This document shows positions 11,870 through 22,346 of a stretch of DNA of 64,000 nucleotides, in pieces; positions within the stretch are counted from its first letter, which is position 1; each line of letters starts with the position of its first letter. The translations under genes and the position numbers were made by a program. Origin of the DNA: Lepisosteus oculatus. Taxonomy: Eukaryota > Chordata > Actinopteri > Semionotiformes > Lepisosteidae. The notes beneath the pieces were generated by a model that was not told the DNA's origin, made no database searches, and was given only the letters and a program-made list of their open reading frames with translations. The stretch is taken from the NCBI RefSeq assembly GCF_040954835.1, contig NC_090703.1:19729444-19793443 (forward strand), in the 5' to 3' direction.

Positions 11870-11998
11870 TTCCAATCTGAAGGCTTTGGGAGCGCTGGAA
11901 AAGAGGAAATGCCAAAAACGGATGCTCTGACACGCTTGTGCCAATAACAGTTCTGTTTAAGGAAATGTTATTAATAAAAGAAAAAATCTCTCCTGAGA
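11870..11998 (+). terminator. vipas39: vipas39 3' UTR with first poly(A) signal
   Basis: Directly after the vipas39 stop codon comes an untranslated stretch with a canonical AATAAA at 11973-11978. The predicted short 3' UTR is therefore about 120 nt. Further AATAAA motifs occur near 12,250 and 12,285, so a longer isoform is possible. The end is inferred from the signal only. Confidence 0.55.
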
Positions 11999-11999
11999 A

Positions 12000-12755
12000 T
12001 GGGAATTAATTTGGATTATTAAGTTTTTTTTCTTCTTTTAAACAGTTTGAATGCAAAGGTGTTAAAGATATCATTTTCATAAGGCTGATGTGACGGAAGG
12101 TTAGGAAAATTAGAACACTGTGCCTCCTATTTGACTGATGTGGCCAATCTGCTGTACATTTTCATCTTTATAATATTAACAGGGCGTGATATCCAACTTA
12201 TGAAGTGTGCTCTTGGTAGTGAGTCATGTTGCCAAAGGACATAGTGAAAGAAAAATAAAACTAGCCACACGGATAGAAAATGCAATAAAGATAGGGAATA
12301 AAAACTAAAGATTGTAAAAATGTATCATCCAGTTTTCCACTTACATGTGGAGCATTCCCAAGCTAAACCCATTTAAATGAATATTGAATTATGAAAAGCA
12401 AGGATGAGGAATGCGGAGGAAGGTAGTTCTTTAATGGAATTCCTAGTTTGAATTTTCCCAGATTACTTTTTCTGAATCACAAGATGCTCTGTGACTGTAC
12501 TTCTTGCTGCTTTTTAGGGAGATCAGGTTTGGCTGATCTGGTCTGCGGTGCCTGAGCAGGCTGCCATATTTGTTAACAATGTGTCTAATTGTGTAGAAAA
12601 CAGTTGGGTATATAGTTTTGAGATGTTTTGGCCATGACTCTTGTGCTCTTGTGTTGTGCTTCCCAATCAAGGCATTACAGGGAGAACCTCTCCCATCGAA
12701 TTATTATCCTGTATAATTGTACTGTAAATCTTTTTTATTTACTGAAAATCTTTTT
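12000..12755. other. intergenic stretch, nothing recognised
   Basis: Between the vipas39 3' end and the Penelope-like terminal fragment. Only short chance reading frames; it could hold a distal vipas39 3' UTR. Confidence 0.4.
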
Positions 12756-12756
12756 T

Positions 12757-12873
12757 TACACCTGAAGAAGGCTCCACAGCCGAAACATTGTCTCTTTTTT
12801 TTCTTTTCAGCATGGAATTAAACTTTACCTGTTCCTTTGCAGCCTACGCATGCTGACACAGCTACCCACGTGA
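12757..12873 (+). mobile_element. Penelope-like element, 3'-terminal module only
   Basis: Contains CCTGAAGAAGGCTCCACAGC, CGAAACATTG, a pyrimidine run ending TTTTCAG, ATGGAATTAAAC, then TTTACCTGTTCC, TTTGCAG and CCTACGCATGCTGACACAGC. The same ordered module ends the Penelope-like copies at 39,768 and 46,222, which identifies it as a 3' end. No reverse transcriptase sequence is present upstream, so this is a heavily 5'-truncated copy. Confidence 0.75.
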
Positions 12874-15134
12874 ACTTCTATAAATCCTTTGCCAAGCAAT
12901 TATTTAAAATTGCAGAAGGAATAAAACTAAGGTAGATTCGGACGGATGGCATTTGTAAAAGCTGAGCTACTAAAGGTTCAACTTTAAGTGTTTCCAGCAC
13001 AGGACTTGTAAAGGATGAAGACGTTTCCTGGGATTTTGCCCTTTTGGACTGCAGGACAGGATGGTGAATTCCTGCTGCTTTTCCACTCAGCTATTGTTTT
13101 AAGTCCTCTTTGTGTGGCAGCAGTACATTGTGAACTGCCAGGATTAAAGCACTTCATATAGCTGAAGGTCATCTCCTGTTTGGATATTGTGATTTTGTAT
13201 AAACAGAGTATTAATTCACTCCTCCACAATGTCCTCACTCTGCTGTTTCAATACCATCAACTCCAGATACAGCAAAGATACGTCGGCTCAATCAAATATG
13301 GTTGCTATAATTGATAGATAGATACTTTATTGATCCTGTGAGGGGAAATTGCAGAATATGCATATGCTATGCATATAATATGATTTTAAGAATGAAAAAC
13401 CCGCATAGAATTGTTGTGAATTGCAAAAAGCCTTTACTTAAATGTCAAAGTATGATATCCAATTGTAAAATGGACATACTGTAGAATGTTCACTGAAACG
13501 ATAAAGCATCTTCAGCTTTTAAAGCAGTCGTTTTTTAAAGACATAAAATGGAAACATTTGACTTTATCAGCGGGATAGGGAGCAAATGTTCAAAAATGTT
13601 GTAAAACAATCCAAAACTCATCTGAAATTCAATATTATGAGTACACGATAAATTTAACTGATTTTTTTCATATTGTTTTCAACCAAAATACTCATAACTT
13701 TCTTCTTTTACCATTCTTGTTTTACTGCAAAATTAACTTTATAAGATTGCTCAGCTTCAGTATGTCCCAACCAGGCTCCAAGGCAAAAGATACTGGGATT
13801 TGGAGAAAAAAAAAAGATATTGGATTTGTATAAAAAGTAAACTGATGTCAATAGTCCGTTCTGACATCCTAACCTGTAGGATGTAAAAAAACACAGGTAA
13901 TTAGGAAAAGTGATGAGTAAAAAAAGGCAGTGCTACTACATTATAATTATCTGTTACACAACTGTTATGTGTGCTATGGGGAACTAAAGCTAGAAAAGTA
14001 TAAAACAATGAGACAGAATTCTTCAACCAGTCACAAAGCTTCTCTTAATTTTACATTACATTAGCATACATATTATAATAACAGAACAGGAAGTGGCTAA
14101 TTGTAAAAAAAAGTGGACAAGACATTAGATGGGTTGATTCACACACCCACAGTGTGATTTCAGAATATTATTTGTGGGTGAACATGGTTTCTCATCTCTG
14201 ATCATTGCCTATGATCAGACCATGGAATGGTGGAGCTATCTGCACATAGAATAACCACTAATGGGCAGGGTGGTACATACTGCCTGGTACCAACTAAGCC
14301 ATTCCAAACGGCCAACCTCAAGCTCATAAAGGCCCATCAATCATCTGATTGCAAGCACATTGGCAGTCGAGTCTTTCAGATTCCTTATCAGAACCCGTTT
14401 GTGATCCAGTCACATTATTTTTTATGTCTAGTGAGCCACTAGGACTGCTGACCCCAACTTCAGAAATTCTCCAAAATCCCTACTGTAATTCTCAAATTCC
14501 TGGTTCATAGGTCTCTTGTCCATTTGATGACAGTAGGATCTTGTGTGTTTTCTTTCTTTCCTCTCAAACAGCTAAGATTCTGGGAATACCTAACCACAGA
14601 CAGAAGACACATAAAAATTCTGGGCTGAAGAACATAACTCCAACCCCTGTCTCTGTGTCTCATTTTGAAAACATGCTCCTGTATTCACCATTTAGCTGAC
14701 TTGCATATAACCACAGCGAATTAGTGTCACCCCGCCAGGGAACCCGGGATTTTTCTCCAACGAGCACTTTACACATGACGAAACTGACTGCTTCTCAGAT
14801 ACAGAGAGCCCTTGTAGTTTCACTACACTTGTAGTTTCTGCCTGAAATGCTGCGCACACCCATTTCACCACAGACTGCAGAACAATCTGTGCACATGTTC
14901 ATGCCAGCCCCTATTGAACTTGTGGTTGTGCACGCTGTGAAACGGCGGTCTGTGTCAAGAGGCTTAGTCACAGATGCGCTACAACCGTTTCCTCAAGTAA
15001 CTACCGGGTACTTAGCATGCGTGTTGCTTCTTTCCTGTGGAGCCAAGATTAACTCAATCCAACTAATTACTTGACTTTTCAAGATAATTGGTTGAATTTT
15101 GTTTTCACTTTGACATTAAAGGGTGCAGGGCAGC
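12874..15134. other. intergenic stretch with one LINE tail, otherwise nothing recognised
   Basis: AT-rich DNA between vipas39 and the gpr132 leader region. Apart from the short LINE 3' tail at 13,311-13,354 I see no gene, RNA or repeat that I can support. Confidence 0.4.
13311..13354 (-). mobile_element. non-LTR retrotransposon 3' tail with (TATC)n
   Basis: On the minus strand it reads CAATTTCCCCTCACAGGATC, then AATAAAGTATCTATCTATC, the widespread 3' end of fish L2-like LINEs and their SINE partners. Only the last 45 bp remain. Confidence 0.65.
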
Positions 15135-15250
15135 AAGGAGTAAATTCTCACGAAAATTAGGAGAACATACAAACTTTACGCAGAGAGCACCCTAGGTCCG
15201 CAATCGAACCCAGGACAGAAACCACAGTTACGCTACACTGCACCACATTG
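15135..15250 (-). mobile_element. tRNA-headed fish SINE, head fragment, reverse
   Basis: The minus strand carries the body landmark (complement of GAACATACAAACTTTACGCA) and a B-box-like GGGTTCGATTGC (complement near 15,203-15,214), ending in a decayed head. The 3' half is missing. Confidence 0.65.
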
Positions 15251-15689
15251 ATGCTAATTTTCTTCTTTTCCTATGGTCTTAAATAATGTAATAACAATGC
15301 AGGTTGGTCAATTGCAATTTTAAAGCAATGTGAAGGTGGGACAGTCGGTCAAAGGTGTTCAAAATTGCATAATTGTCAAATATGGTTTAGGTTGCTTTCT
15401 TAATTTAGCATCGCTGTACAAACCCTGGATTGCTATATGTTTTTTCCATATGTAAATACCGGCAGGCAGCAAGGTTGAATGAAACCAACTGAAATTCAAA
15501 TACAGTCGCCTAAATAACTGCAGTGCCTCAGAGGTTGGATTATGTGTTGTACAATTAATGCAAATGTTGTACAGTTACTGCAAATCGGTCAGCATTTTAC
15601 TTTCTCTTGGACCATTCGGTATTTTATCAATCTTTTCATATAATATAAATACCTTTTCAGTATCAAATTCATACTTCTTCCCATTCAGA

Positions 15690-15952
15690 CTCACGGTGAA
15701 GACGGAGCCTACCCCGGCAAGCGACGTTCTGAGCAACACCGGACACACCCTGGACGGGACGCTAGTCCATTGCACAGACACGTAACACTCACACTTGGAC
15801 CATATGTTTTTCCTTAGAAGATAATTAACCTACCAGCATGTCTTTGAACTATTCAAGAAAACACGCAAACTACAGATATCGCTCCAGGACAGGAGTTGAA
15901 CCCCGGGCCCCAACGTTGTGAGGCATACTGCGCCACTGTGCCGACCTCTAAA
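15690..15952 (-). mobile_element. tRNA-headed fish SINE, reverse
   Basis: On the minus strand: head near 15,950, GGGGTTCAACTCC B-box-like at about 15,892-15,904, TTAATTATC in place of the usual TTAATTGGC, and GTCCAGGGTGTGTCCGG. Diverged but in the family order. Confidence 0.72.
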
Positions 15953-16619
15953 AGCTCTAATAGGCCATTTTTTTAACAGTAGACGGAACATTCAGTGAAA
16001 GGTGTCGTATTTTATCAAACTGCGATCAGACTAAAAACAAATGTCTCGTACAGCTATATCAGACTCTTCTTGAAGCGTTTTACACAACTCATGTTACCGT
16101 CATTAATTTCTTCATAAGGTTCTAAAAAAGTAAAGAATTTTACACGTATAAAACCTGTCGATTGACCTATATCCTGCTTCAGAAATGATGTTATCTACTC
16201 TATTCCATTTTTTAATTCCTTGTCTGTAGATGCGGATTTTAACCTTTCACGTACTCAAGACTGACTCAGACATCTGCCAGAATGGGGCTGAAATCTGTTC
16301 CCGAGTTTTCCAAAAATCTCCACCAACACTTTTTTATTTAAAAAAGAAAACTTGAGTCTTGAGTAGCAACAAAAACTGTACATTTTGTAAGTTAACATTT
16401 CTTTTAGCACCCACAAATCCGTAGTTTCACAGTGTAAAACTACCCTGAAGACTGACGCCAACAAATGGAAAGCCTGCTTTCTGTTTAAGATGCATGTTAA
16501 ACTGCAAAGGAAATAACGCGCAGAAGTAGCAGAAGCAGAGCCCCATTCGCAAGCGGCGCTTTCACAGCAAATTGCACACTTACTAGAAAAAAAGCACCGG
16601 GCCAGCGGACAACACAGAG

Positions 16620-16780
16620 AGCTGCGAGCGGCTTAACTGCGGAGTCTACTGATTGGTTAACAAGAACGGAGCCTTTCCAAGTAACGATGCAGAAGATTCT
16701 TGAGAGAATGCGTTCGGTGAACAATGAGTGAGGATCTGTCGCGCTCGAAGAAAACATGTTCCTGTGTTTGTTGCAGAAAG
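16620..16780 (+). promoter_or_regulatory. candidate gpr132 promoter and first non-coding exon
   Basis: A locally CG-richer stretch (about 16,500-16,780) contains CTGATTGGTTAAC, an inverted CCAAT box, and ends with a good donor AAAG|GTGAGT at 16,780/16,781. The next matching acceptor on this strand with a known gene is 21,315, which opens the gpr132 coding exon. This is inference from motif and position; no transcript evidence is available. It could also serve an unannotated RNA. Confidence 0.35.
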
Positions 16781-17932
16781 GTGAGTTTAAAAGACTGCCA
16801 ACCTTTATATCCATTGCATACTAGTACTGTACACCTGTTAGCCCTAGGTGAGATGAAAGACTAGTTTAAATCACGTCTCTTGGGAGTTCAGAGGTTGTGG
16901 TGTAACTTAACCCAAACCACGGCTCTAACTAAACCTTTTGAGAGCAGAGTGGTGAAGAACAGCTGCGCACTTTAAGGGCGTTTTCATTTAAAAATGAAAA
17001 AATGAGAAAAAAAACGGTTTACTCTAAAAGTGAAGATTTTTCTATCCTATCAGGAATAGGTGATTACTGTACATCTCGTTTTATTATACATCTTCCCTTC
17101 GTTTTGCAACTATGAAACTACGACCATTTTCCATTTTCAGGTACAGTTCTTGCTTTGTGTGTAGTTGGCAATAGGTTTTGAATGAACTTCCTCCTTTTTG
17201 TTCCATACAGAAGACTGGCAGTACGTACCTCGTTTCTTTTATTTTTTTGAACCAAGTACTTAAAAGATAGAGCACAGCCGCGACGCATAATTGTGTTTCC
17301 TCTGTTCCGATTACATAGACTGTTGATTGTAAATTTTCCAGACAGTTATTAATTATTAAAGTGTCTGCTAAACACAAACCAATTCCGTCTAGCGTATCTT
17401 CGGAGACCGAGAAAAAGCAAGGTATTATACAATACCCCTTTCTTTAGTGCAAAGACAAAGAACAGATGAATTTGCTGCGAAAATATTTGATTTATATTGT
17501 ATATTTATGTATATGTCTCTACTGCCCACACAGCGGGGAAATGGGAGGATTAAAGTTAAAGATCGTAACCTAAATTGACGTGCATTTAAATAAAGGTGTT
17601 TTTTTCGCCTTTTGAAAGCGTGTTACGCGAGGTTAATGCGTTTGTTTTATAGTTTTATATACTTAGTAATCTAAGTAAAAAATTAACAGTAGCAGCCCTA
17701 ACGATTGTAGATTTAATTTAAAAGAGCTCTTGAAAGTACCCGGTTATGAATTCACTTTGCCGGTTACACACTAAAGCGGTGGTCAGTAACCTTGCCAAGC
17801 ACGTTGTCTTTCGTTATGATTTTTTCATTTGAAAAGCTTGAAGGCGGTAACGTGTAAGACACACGGACGGAGAATGTGTCTGAGAATGGGCTGACAGCTC
17901 TCAAAGACTAGCACGGTCCGTTGATCCGCAAA

Positions 17933-18082
17933 ATGGTGAAGAAGAAAGAGAGTAACAACGCTTCACATGTTCAAGGGCTGCAGATATTGTTGCAGCGAGT
18001 AATGGATGGGCAATATCCGTACAGCGCACTTCGGCAAGCAAGAGCACTGACCGTAATGAGACATGACAAGCCGAGAAAGTGA
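17933..18082 (+). CDS. small ORF, 49 aa, unrecognised
   Basis: A complete frame from ATG (context GCAAAATGG, with A at -3 and G at +4, a strong start) to TGA. An in-frame TAG lies at 17909-17911, so this is the first possible start. The product starts MVKKKESNNASH, has a predicted amphipathic centre (VQGLQILLQRVMDG) and ends basic (RHDKPRK). It sits in a modestly CG-rich zone upstream of gpr132. I do not recognise the protein. It may be a small protein gene, an upstream ORF in a gpr132 leader exon, a first coding exon of something else, or chance. Confidence 0.3.
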   Translation: MVKKKESNNASHVQGLQILLQRVMDGQYPYSALRQARALTVMRHDKPRK

Positions 18083-20611
18083 TTCAGTAGATAAGGAGGT
18101 CATCCGCTGACAGTCGTGTCACTTTTCACATAGACACCATTAATACAGCCTTATTAAAGTCACAATTCTTCTCGCCTGCAACCACCCTACTATACAACAA
18201 AGGGTTAAAAGGACCTTCAGATGTTCATCATACAATCACATTTCCAGGAAGGAACATGTCCTTTATTTTTTAGACGTTAGACCTACAACCTTAGATACAA
18301 CATAAATATCATTTTAAGTAGCGTCCACGGCGAACATGATTGATTTTGGATTTCTCATTCCCATGCGCTTTATGCATCTTTCACGTGGTTATTCATAAAT
18401 CAGCTTTGTGATCTCTGGATGCTAAAGGTTTTATGAGAGGCGTTTTCACATAATACAGCCTAGCCTGACGAAATGATATATTTATTTATATATTATATAT
18501 ATTTTTCCAGAAAAGAGCAGGGTTTGACGATCTTCAGTAAAATATCTTTACAGAACGTGCTTTGGGTAAGAGTTAAGCACATAACGTTTTCCCTGAGATA
18601 AATGATTTAAAGAATGTATTGTGAAACTAATGCTTAATGTAAGGGTGACTGTTTCTGATCTAAATGTCTGGTGAATTTGTGGAGTTCCCATGGTCTGCTT
18701 TGTCAGAGCAAGAAAAGGAACTAAGCCTTTATGAGACAGTTTTGGGGACTTCCAGTTATCACTGACTCTTTAGTTTACTATTTTCATGCCATATTCGAAG
18801 AAAGTGGAGGATCTTAAAGCTATTGCTCATGTTTTCTCATTTTGGATTTTGACTGGTGTCGTGGGGAAGTTAGAAAATTGACCCCAGTTTTAAAAGTTGC
18901 AAATCAGTGCTTGTGCCGAGAATGGGCTTCTGAGCTCAGAAACCACAGTACTGTCAGCACGCTGAGGTACAAGAAAAATGAACATCAGCATGTATGTAAT
19001 GATTAATCCTCTGGTGTGCCAGCTTGCGGAAATGCTACTGACTTGCATGCTTGTGACATTTAAACTGCAAGGCTGGCTTTACTGTATGTAATCTATGATA
19101 AAGGTAGTTCTGCTGTTGTCCGTCTCCTGCTACTGTATGTTCTGAAAATGTTCCTGTTCTGGATTGCACAAGCATTGGGTTTAAGAGAAATTCTTCTGTA
19201 CTAGATAAACTCAAAATATTACAAAAGTGACAGTGTAACAGAGTTCTGTGTGCACTTATGACTGCTCATAGATGCAGTGAGGGCATCTCTCTGTGTGCTA
19301 TCCATTATATCCATATTGAAGCCAGTATGCTTTATGTGATGTTGGAGTAACAACGTTGGCTGTGGAATTGTTTTCACTAGCTAATTTCAGTGTTTGGAGG
19401 GTTGCAGTTATTTTGAATGGTTAAGAGATACAGATATTACTTTCTGGGAAGGTATTTTAATTTATTTAGCTGTGGCTTGTATTCAATTCACATTTCTTTA
19501 TTATATTTACATTAATACATTTATAGGGAAAGACATTTACGGAAACCATCTTCGAAAGTAATTTTACTCAAGGTCACATTACAAAAGTCTGTATGAGCTA
19601 CTGTATGTGAACGATTTAATGGTCTGTACATATTAAGTATTATATTAGAAAATGTATGTATTATTTTGTTATGTTAAAATTGTTTGGGTTTACTTAATTC
19701 ACAATTTATGTAAAATCATAAGGACTTGTGCCTTGAGGAGTTTACTCACTGGTCTAGACTGTGCTTTGATATTTAATTGTTTGGACTTAGTCATATTAAC
19801 TGTTTTAAAAATATTTGAAAGGGTATATCAACATAATTTGCCACCTCCCCCAGAGTACCACTTGCTGAATTTCCCTTGAGTTCAAATAAGTGCGCTGTGG
19901 TCCAGTGCTCACTCAGTAGTGGTTAAAGGTAATGGTGTGCTTTGTCATTTTAGTGTTCATGTCTTCCTCGAATCTCTAGCTGAGGGTTTGTTGTAGTACT
20001 CTAGTATTTTATTAAACAATTTTTGTTTCAAGTTGTTTAACTGAAGTAATAGGACAATGTTTGTTAATATATAAATAATAACTACTCTAGGTCATTAGGT
20101 GTGTTTGGAGTTTCTTTTTTACAATTGTACAACTACTTGAAATCAAACCAGCCCATTTGTTGTTGTTTGAATTTGAATAGCAGAAAAAGTTCATAGTATG
20201 AATGTTTTTTGTTACCCTTACCTGAGAAATATTTTCAGGGTTGAACAGTGACAATTAAAACATTAGCTACAGGTGTAATATATGAAAATACATTTCAAAT
20301 GCCACCATTTCTAACACAGATTATAGCTTATTCTGTTGTAAAGTGACAGGGTTGATTGCAATTAACTGAGTTATAAATAGTTCAGGATTTGTGTAGTAAA
20401 GCTGAATTTGTTTTTTCAATATCTCTATCATATAGGCAATGTCCATCAGGTTGAGAGTGCACCTCTAAATATTTTTCCACGGAAAGAGTTATCAATTTTT
20501 CTGCTCAGCACCAAGAACAAAGGAAACACTGAGTGAGAGAATTTCAGTACCACAGTACTACTACTTGAAATTTATATTTTTTAATTCTGCTGAATGCACT
20601 TATGAAAAGGT
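18083..20611. other. upstream region or intron of gpr132, nothing recognised
   Basis: AT-rich sequence between the CG-richer zone and gpr132. No repeat or coding sequence I can support. Confidence 0.4.
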
Positions 20612-20692
20612 AGCGCCAATTCAATCAGAGATAGGCTCTGGCACCCCCCGTGACCCTTAACTGGATGAAGCAGTTAGAAAATTGATGGTTGG
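20612..20692 (+). mobile_element. tRNA-headed fish SINE, 3' tail fragment
   Basis: GATAGGCTCTGGCACCCCCC, then GTGACCC and GATGAAGCAGTTAGAAAATTGATGG match the final 80 bp of the family. Confidence 0.65.
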
Positions 20693-21315
20693 ACTAAGAA
20701 TGATCTGCTGTCAGGGTGGAATAATAAGGACCAAGGAATTTAGAAAGTAATTTGTCCTTTTCAAACGTATATAGCAGATAAATTAAATTCTGGGTGTGTT
20801 GGCCAATTAACGTTGCATGCAACTTTTATTAGGACCTTAAACACATTTAAAAACTGCTAGCATGGTACTTTATATTTGCAAGGATATTAAATTAATTTGC
20901 TAATATGGTCCAGATACACACGCTTAACACAATTGTTATAAAACCCAACAATAGAAGTGTGTTGCATATTTTTGGTTTTATGTATACAGCACATGTGTGT
21001 ATTGTGGATTTACATGTATATGTACTCACACCCTTTTCTTTGAGGAAATTAAACACAAACAAAAGAAAGAAAAGACAGCTTCTGAATCTCATTGACATTT
21101 TTTAATTGGTTTTTAAGGAAAATCAAAGAATATTACATGGTACCATATATAATAATTAACAAATGGGAACATTTTAGTTTAGTACCTAAACAAACTGTAT
21201 ATATAATTCAATAATATAAAAACAGGAACTAATGGATAAAATTTATGAATCCCAGTTCCAACATCTCCCACAGCAAGGACCACCCACCTAACTGTGCTCT
21301 CTGTCTTTTCAACAG

Positions 21316-21335
21316 GAATCGTATCTCATTAAATC
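21316..21335 (+). promoter_or_regulatory. gpr132: gpr132 coding-exon acceptor and leader
   Basis: CTGTCTTTTCAACAG ends at 21,315, a well-formed pyrimidine tract and AG, 20 nt before the start codon. It shows that the 5' UTR is split and that the coding exon is the last one. Confidence 0.7.
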
Positions 21336-22346
21336 ATGAGTAAGGAGGTGGCCATGAATGTGAGCTGTCAACTGCCTTACGAGCACGACAGGATCCCCTT
21401 GGTCATCCTGTACAGCGCCGTGGTCATTATCGGACTCCCAGCGAACCTGGCGACGGTCTACCTCACATTTCTGCAGGTTCTGAGAAAGAACGTGCTGGGA
21501 ATTTACCTCCTGAGCCTGTCCCTGTGTGACCTAATGTATCTGTGCACGTTGCCTTTGTGGACAATATACGTCACCACCGGTCACGTTTGGCACTGGAACT
21601 CCATGGCCTGCAAGGTGACGGGCTACGTGTTCTTCAACAACATGTACATCAGCATTTTCCTGCTGTGCTGCGTCTCTGTGGACCGCTATGTGGCGGTGGC
21701 GTACGCTGTGGAGTCCAGGGGTCTGAGGCGACAGAAGCACGCTGGGATCATCACCTGTATCATCTGTGTGATCGTGGCGGTCGGACACTGCCCTGTCTTC
21801 ATCATGAAAGAAGGGGAAACGGAAGGGAAGGAGAAGAAGTGCTTTGAGCCTGGGCAGAACACAGCAATGGTGACAGGGTTCAACTACGCCCGGTTCTTCA
21901 TCGGCTTCTTCATTCCCCTGATCATCCTAGTCGCCACGAACCGCTCCATTCTCGCAAACATTCAGGCCAGTGATGGGCTGCAACAGAGGCAGAAGGTGAA
22001 GGTGAAGTACTTGGCTATCACCGTGATAGTCCTCTTCCTGGTGTGCTTCGCTCCCTACCACATCATTCTCTTACTTAGGGCAGTCATGTTTCACTTCACA
22101 GAGAGCGGCAGCTGTGACTTTGAGATTCAGGTGTACACACCCTACACGATCTCCCTGGGGCTGTCCACCTTCAACAGCGCCATGAACCCCATCCTCTACG
22201 TCCTGGCCAGCGACAACATCCGCAAGGAGATCCGGCGAGGCCTGTCGGGCCTGAGGAGCCAACCCAGATGCACTGACAGCAGTCTGCCCAAAATACAGAA
22301 CTCCAAAAACTCTGATGTCCCAATGCGCGAAAACAACAGCACATGA
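21336..22346 (+). CDS. gpr132: G protein-coupled receptor 132 (G2A), complete single coding exon
   Basis: 336 residues with seven hydrophobic segments and class A hallmarks: GLPAN (TM1, Asn37), LSLCDL (TM2, Asp65), Cys92 at the top of TM3 with Cys169 in loop 2 for the disulfide, DRYVAV (116-121), CFAPYH (237-242, TM6) and NPILYV (284-289, TM7). An N-glycosylation site NVS is at 8-10. Similarity to mammalian GPR132 is specific: YAVESRG after DRY, NYARFFIGFFIPL in TM5 and LVCFAPYH in TM6; paralogues GPR4/65/68 differ at these places. Human GPR132 is somewhat longer at both ends and has DPIIY where this copy keeps the ancestral NPILY. Known role: plasma-membrane receptor for oxidised fatty acids and lysophospholipid-related signals, with weak proton sensing, in immune cells and cell-cycle arrest. 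The first ATG is preferred because it is the first after the acceptor at 21,315; Met7 is a possible alternative start. Confidence 0.94.
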   Translation: MSKEVAMNVSCQLPYEHDRIPLVILYSAVVIIGLPANLATVYLTFLQVLRKNVLGIYLLSLSLCDLMYLCTLPLWTIYVTTGHVWHWNSMACKVTGYVFFNNMYISIFLLCCVSVDRYVAVAYAVESRGLRRQKHAGIITCIICVIVAVGHCPVFIMKEGETEGKEKKCFEPGQNTAMVTGFNYARFFIGFFIPLIILVATNRSILANIQASDGLQQRQKVKVKYLAITVIVLFLVCFAPYHIILLLRAVMFHFTESGSCDFEIQVYTPYTISLGLSTFNSAMNPILYVLASDNIRKEIRRGLSGLRSQPRCTDSSLPKIQNSKNSDVPMRENNST

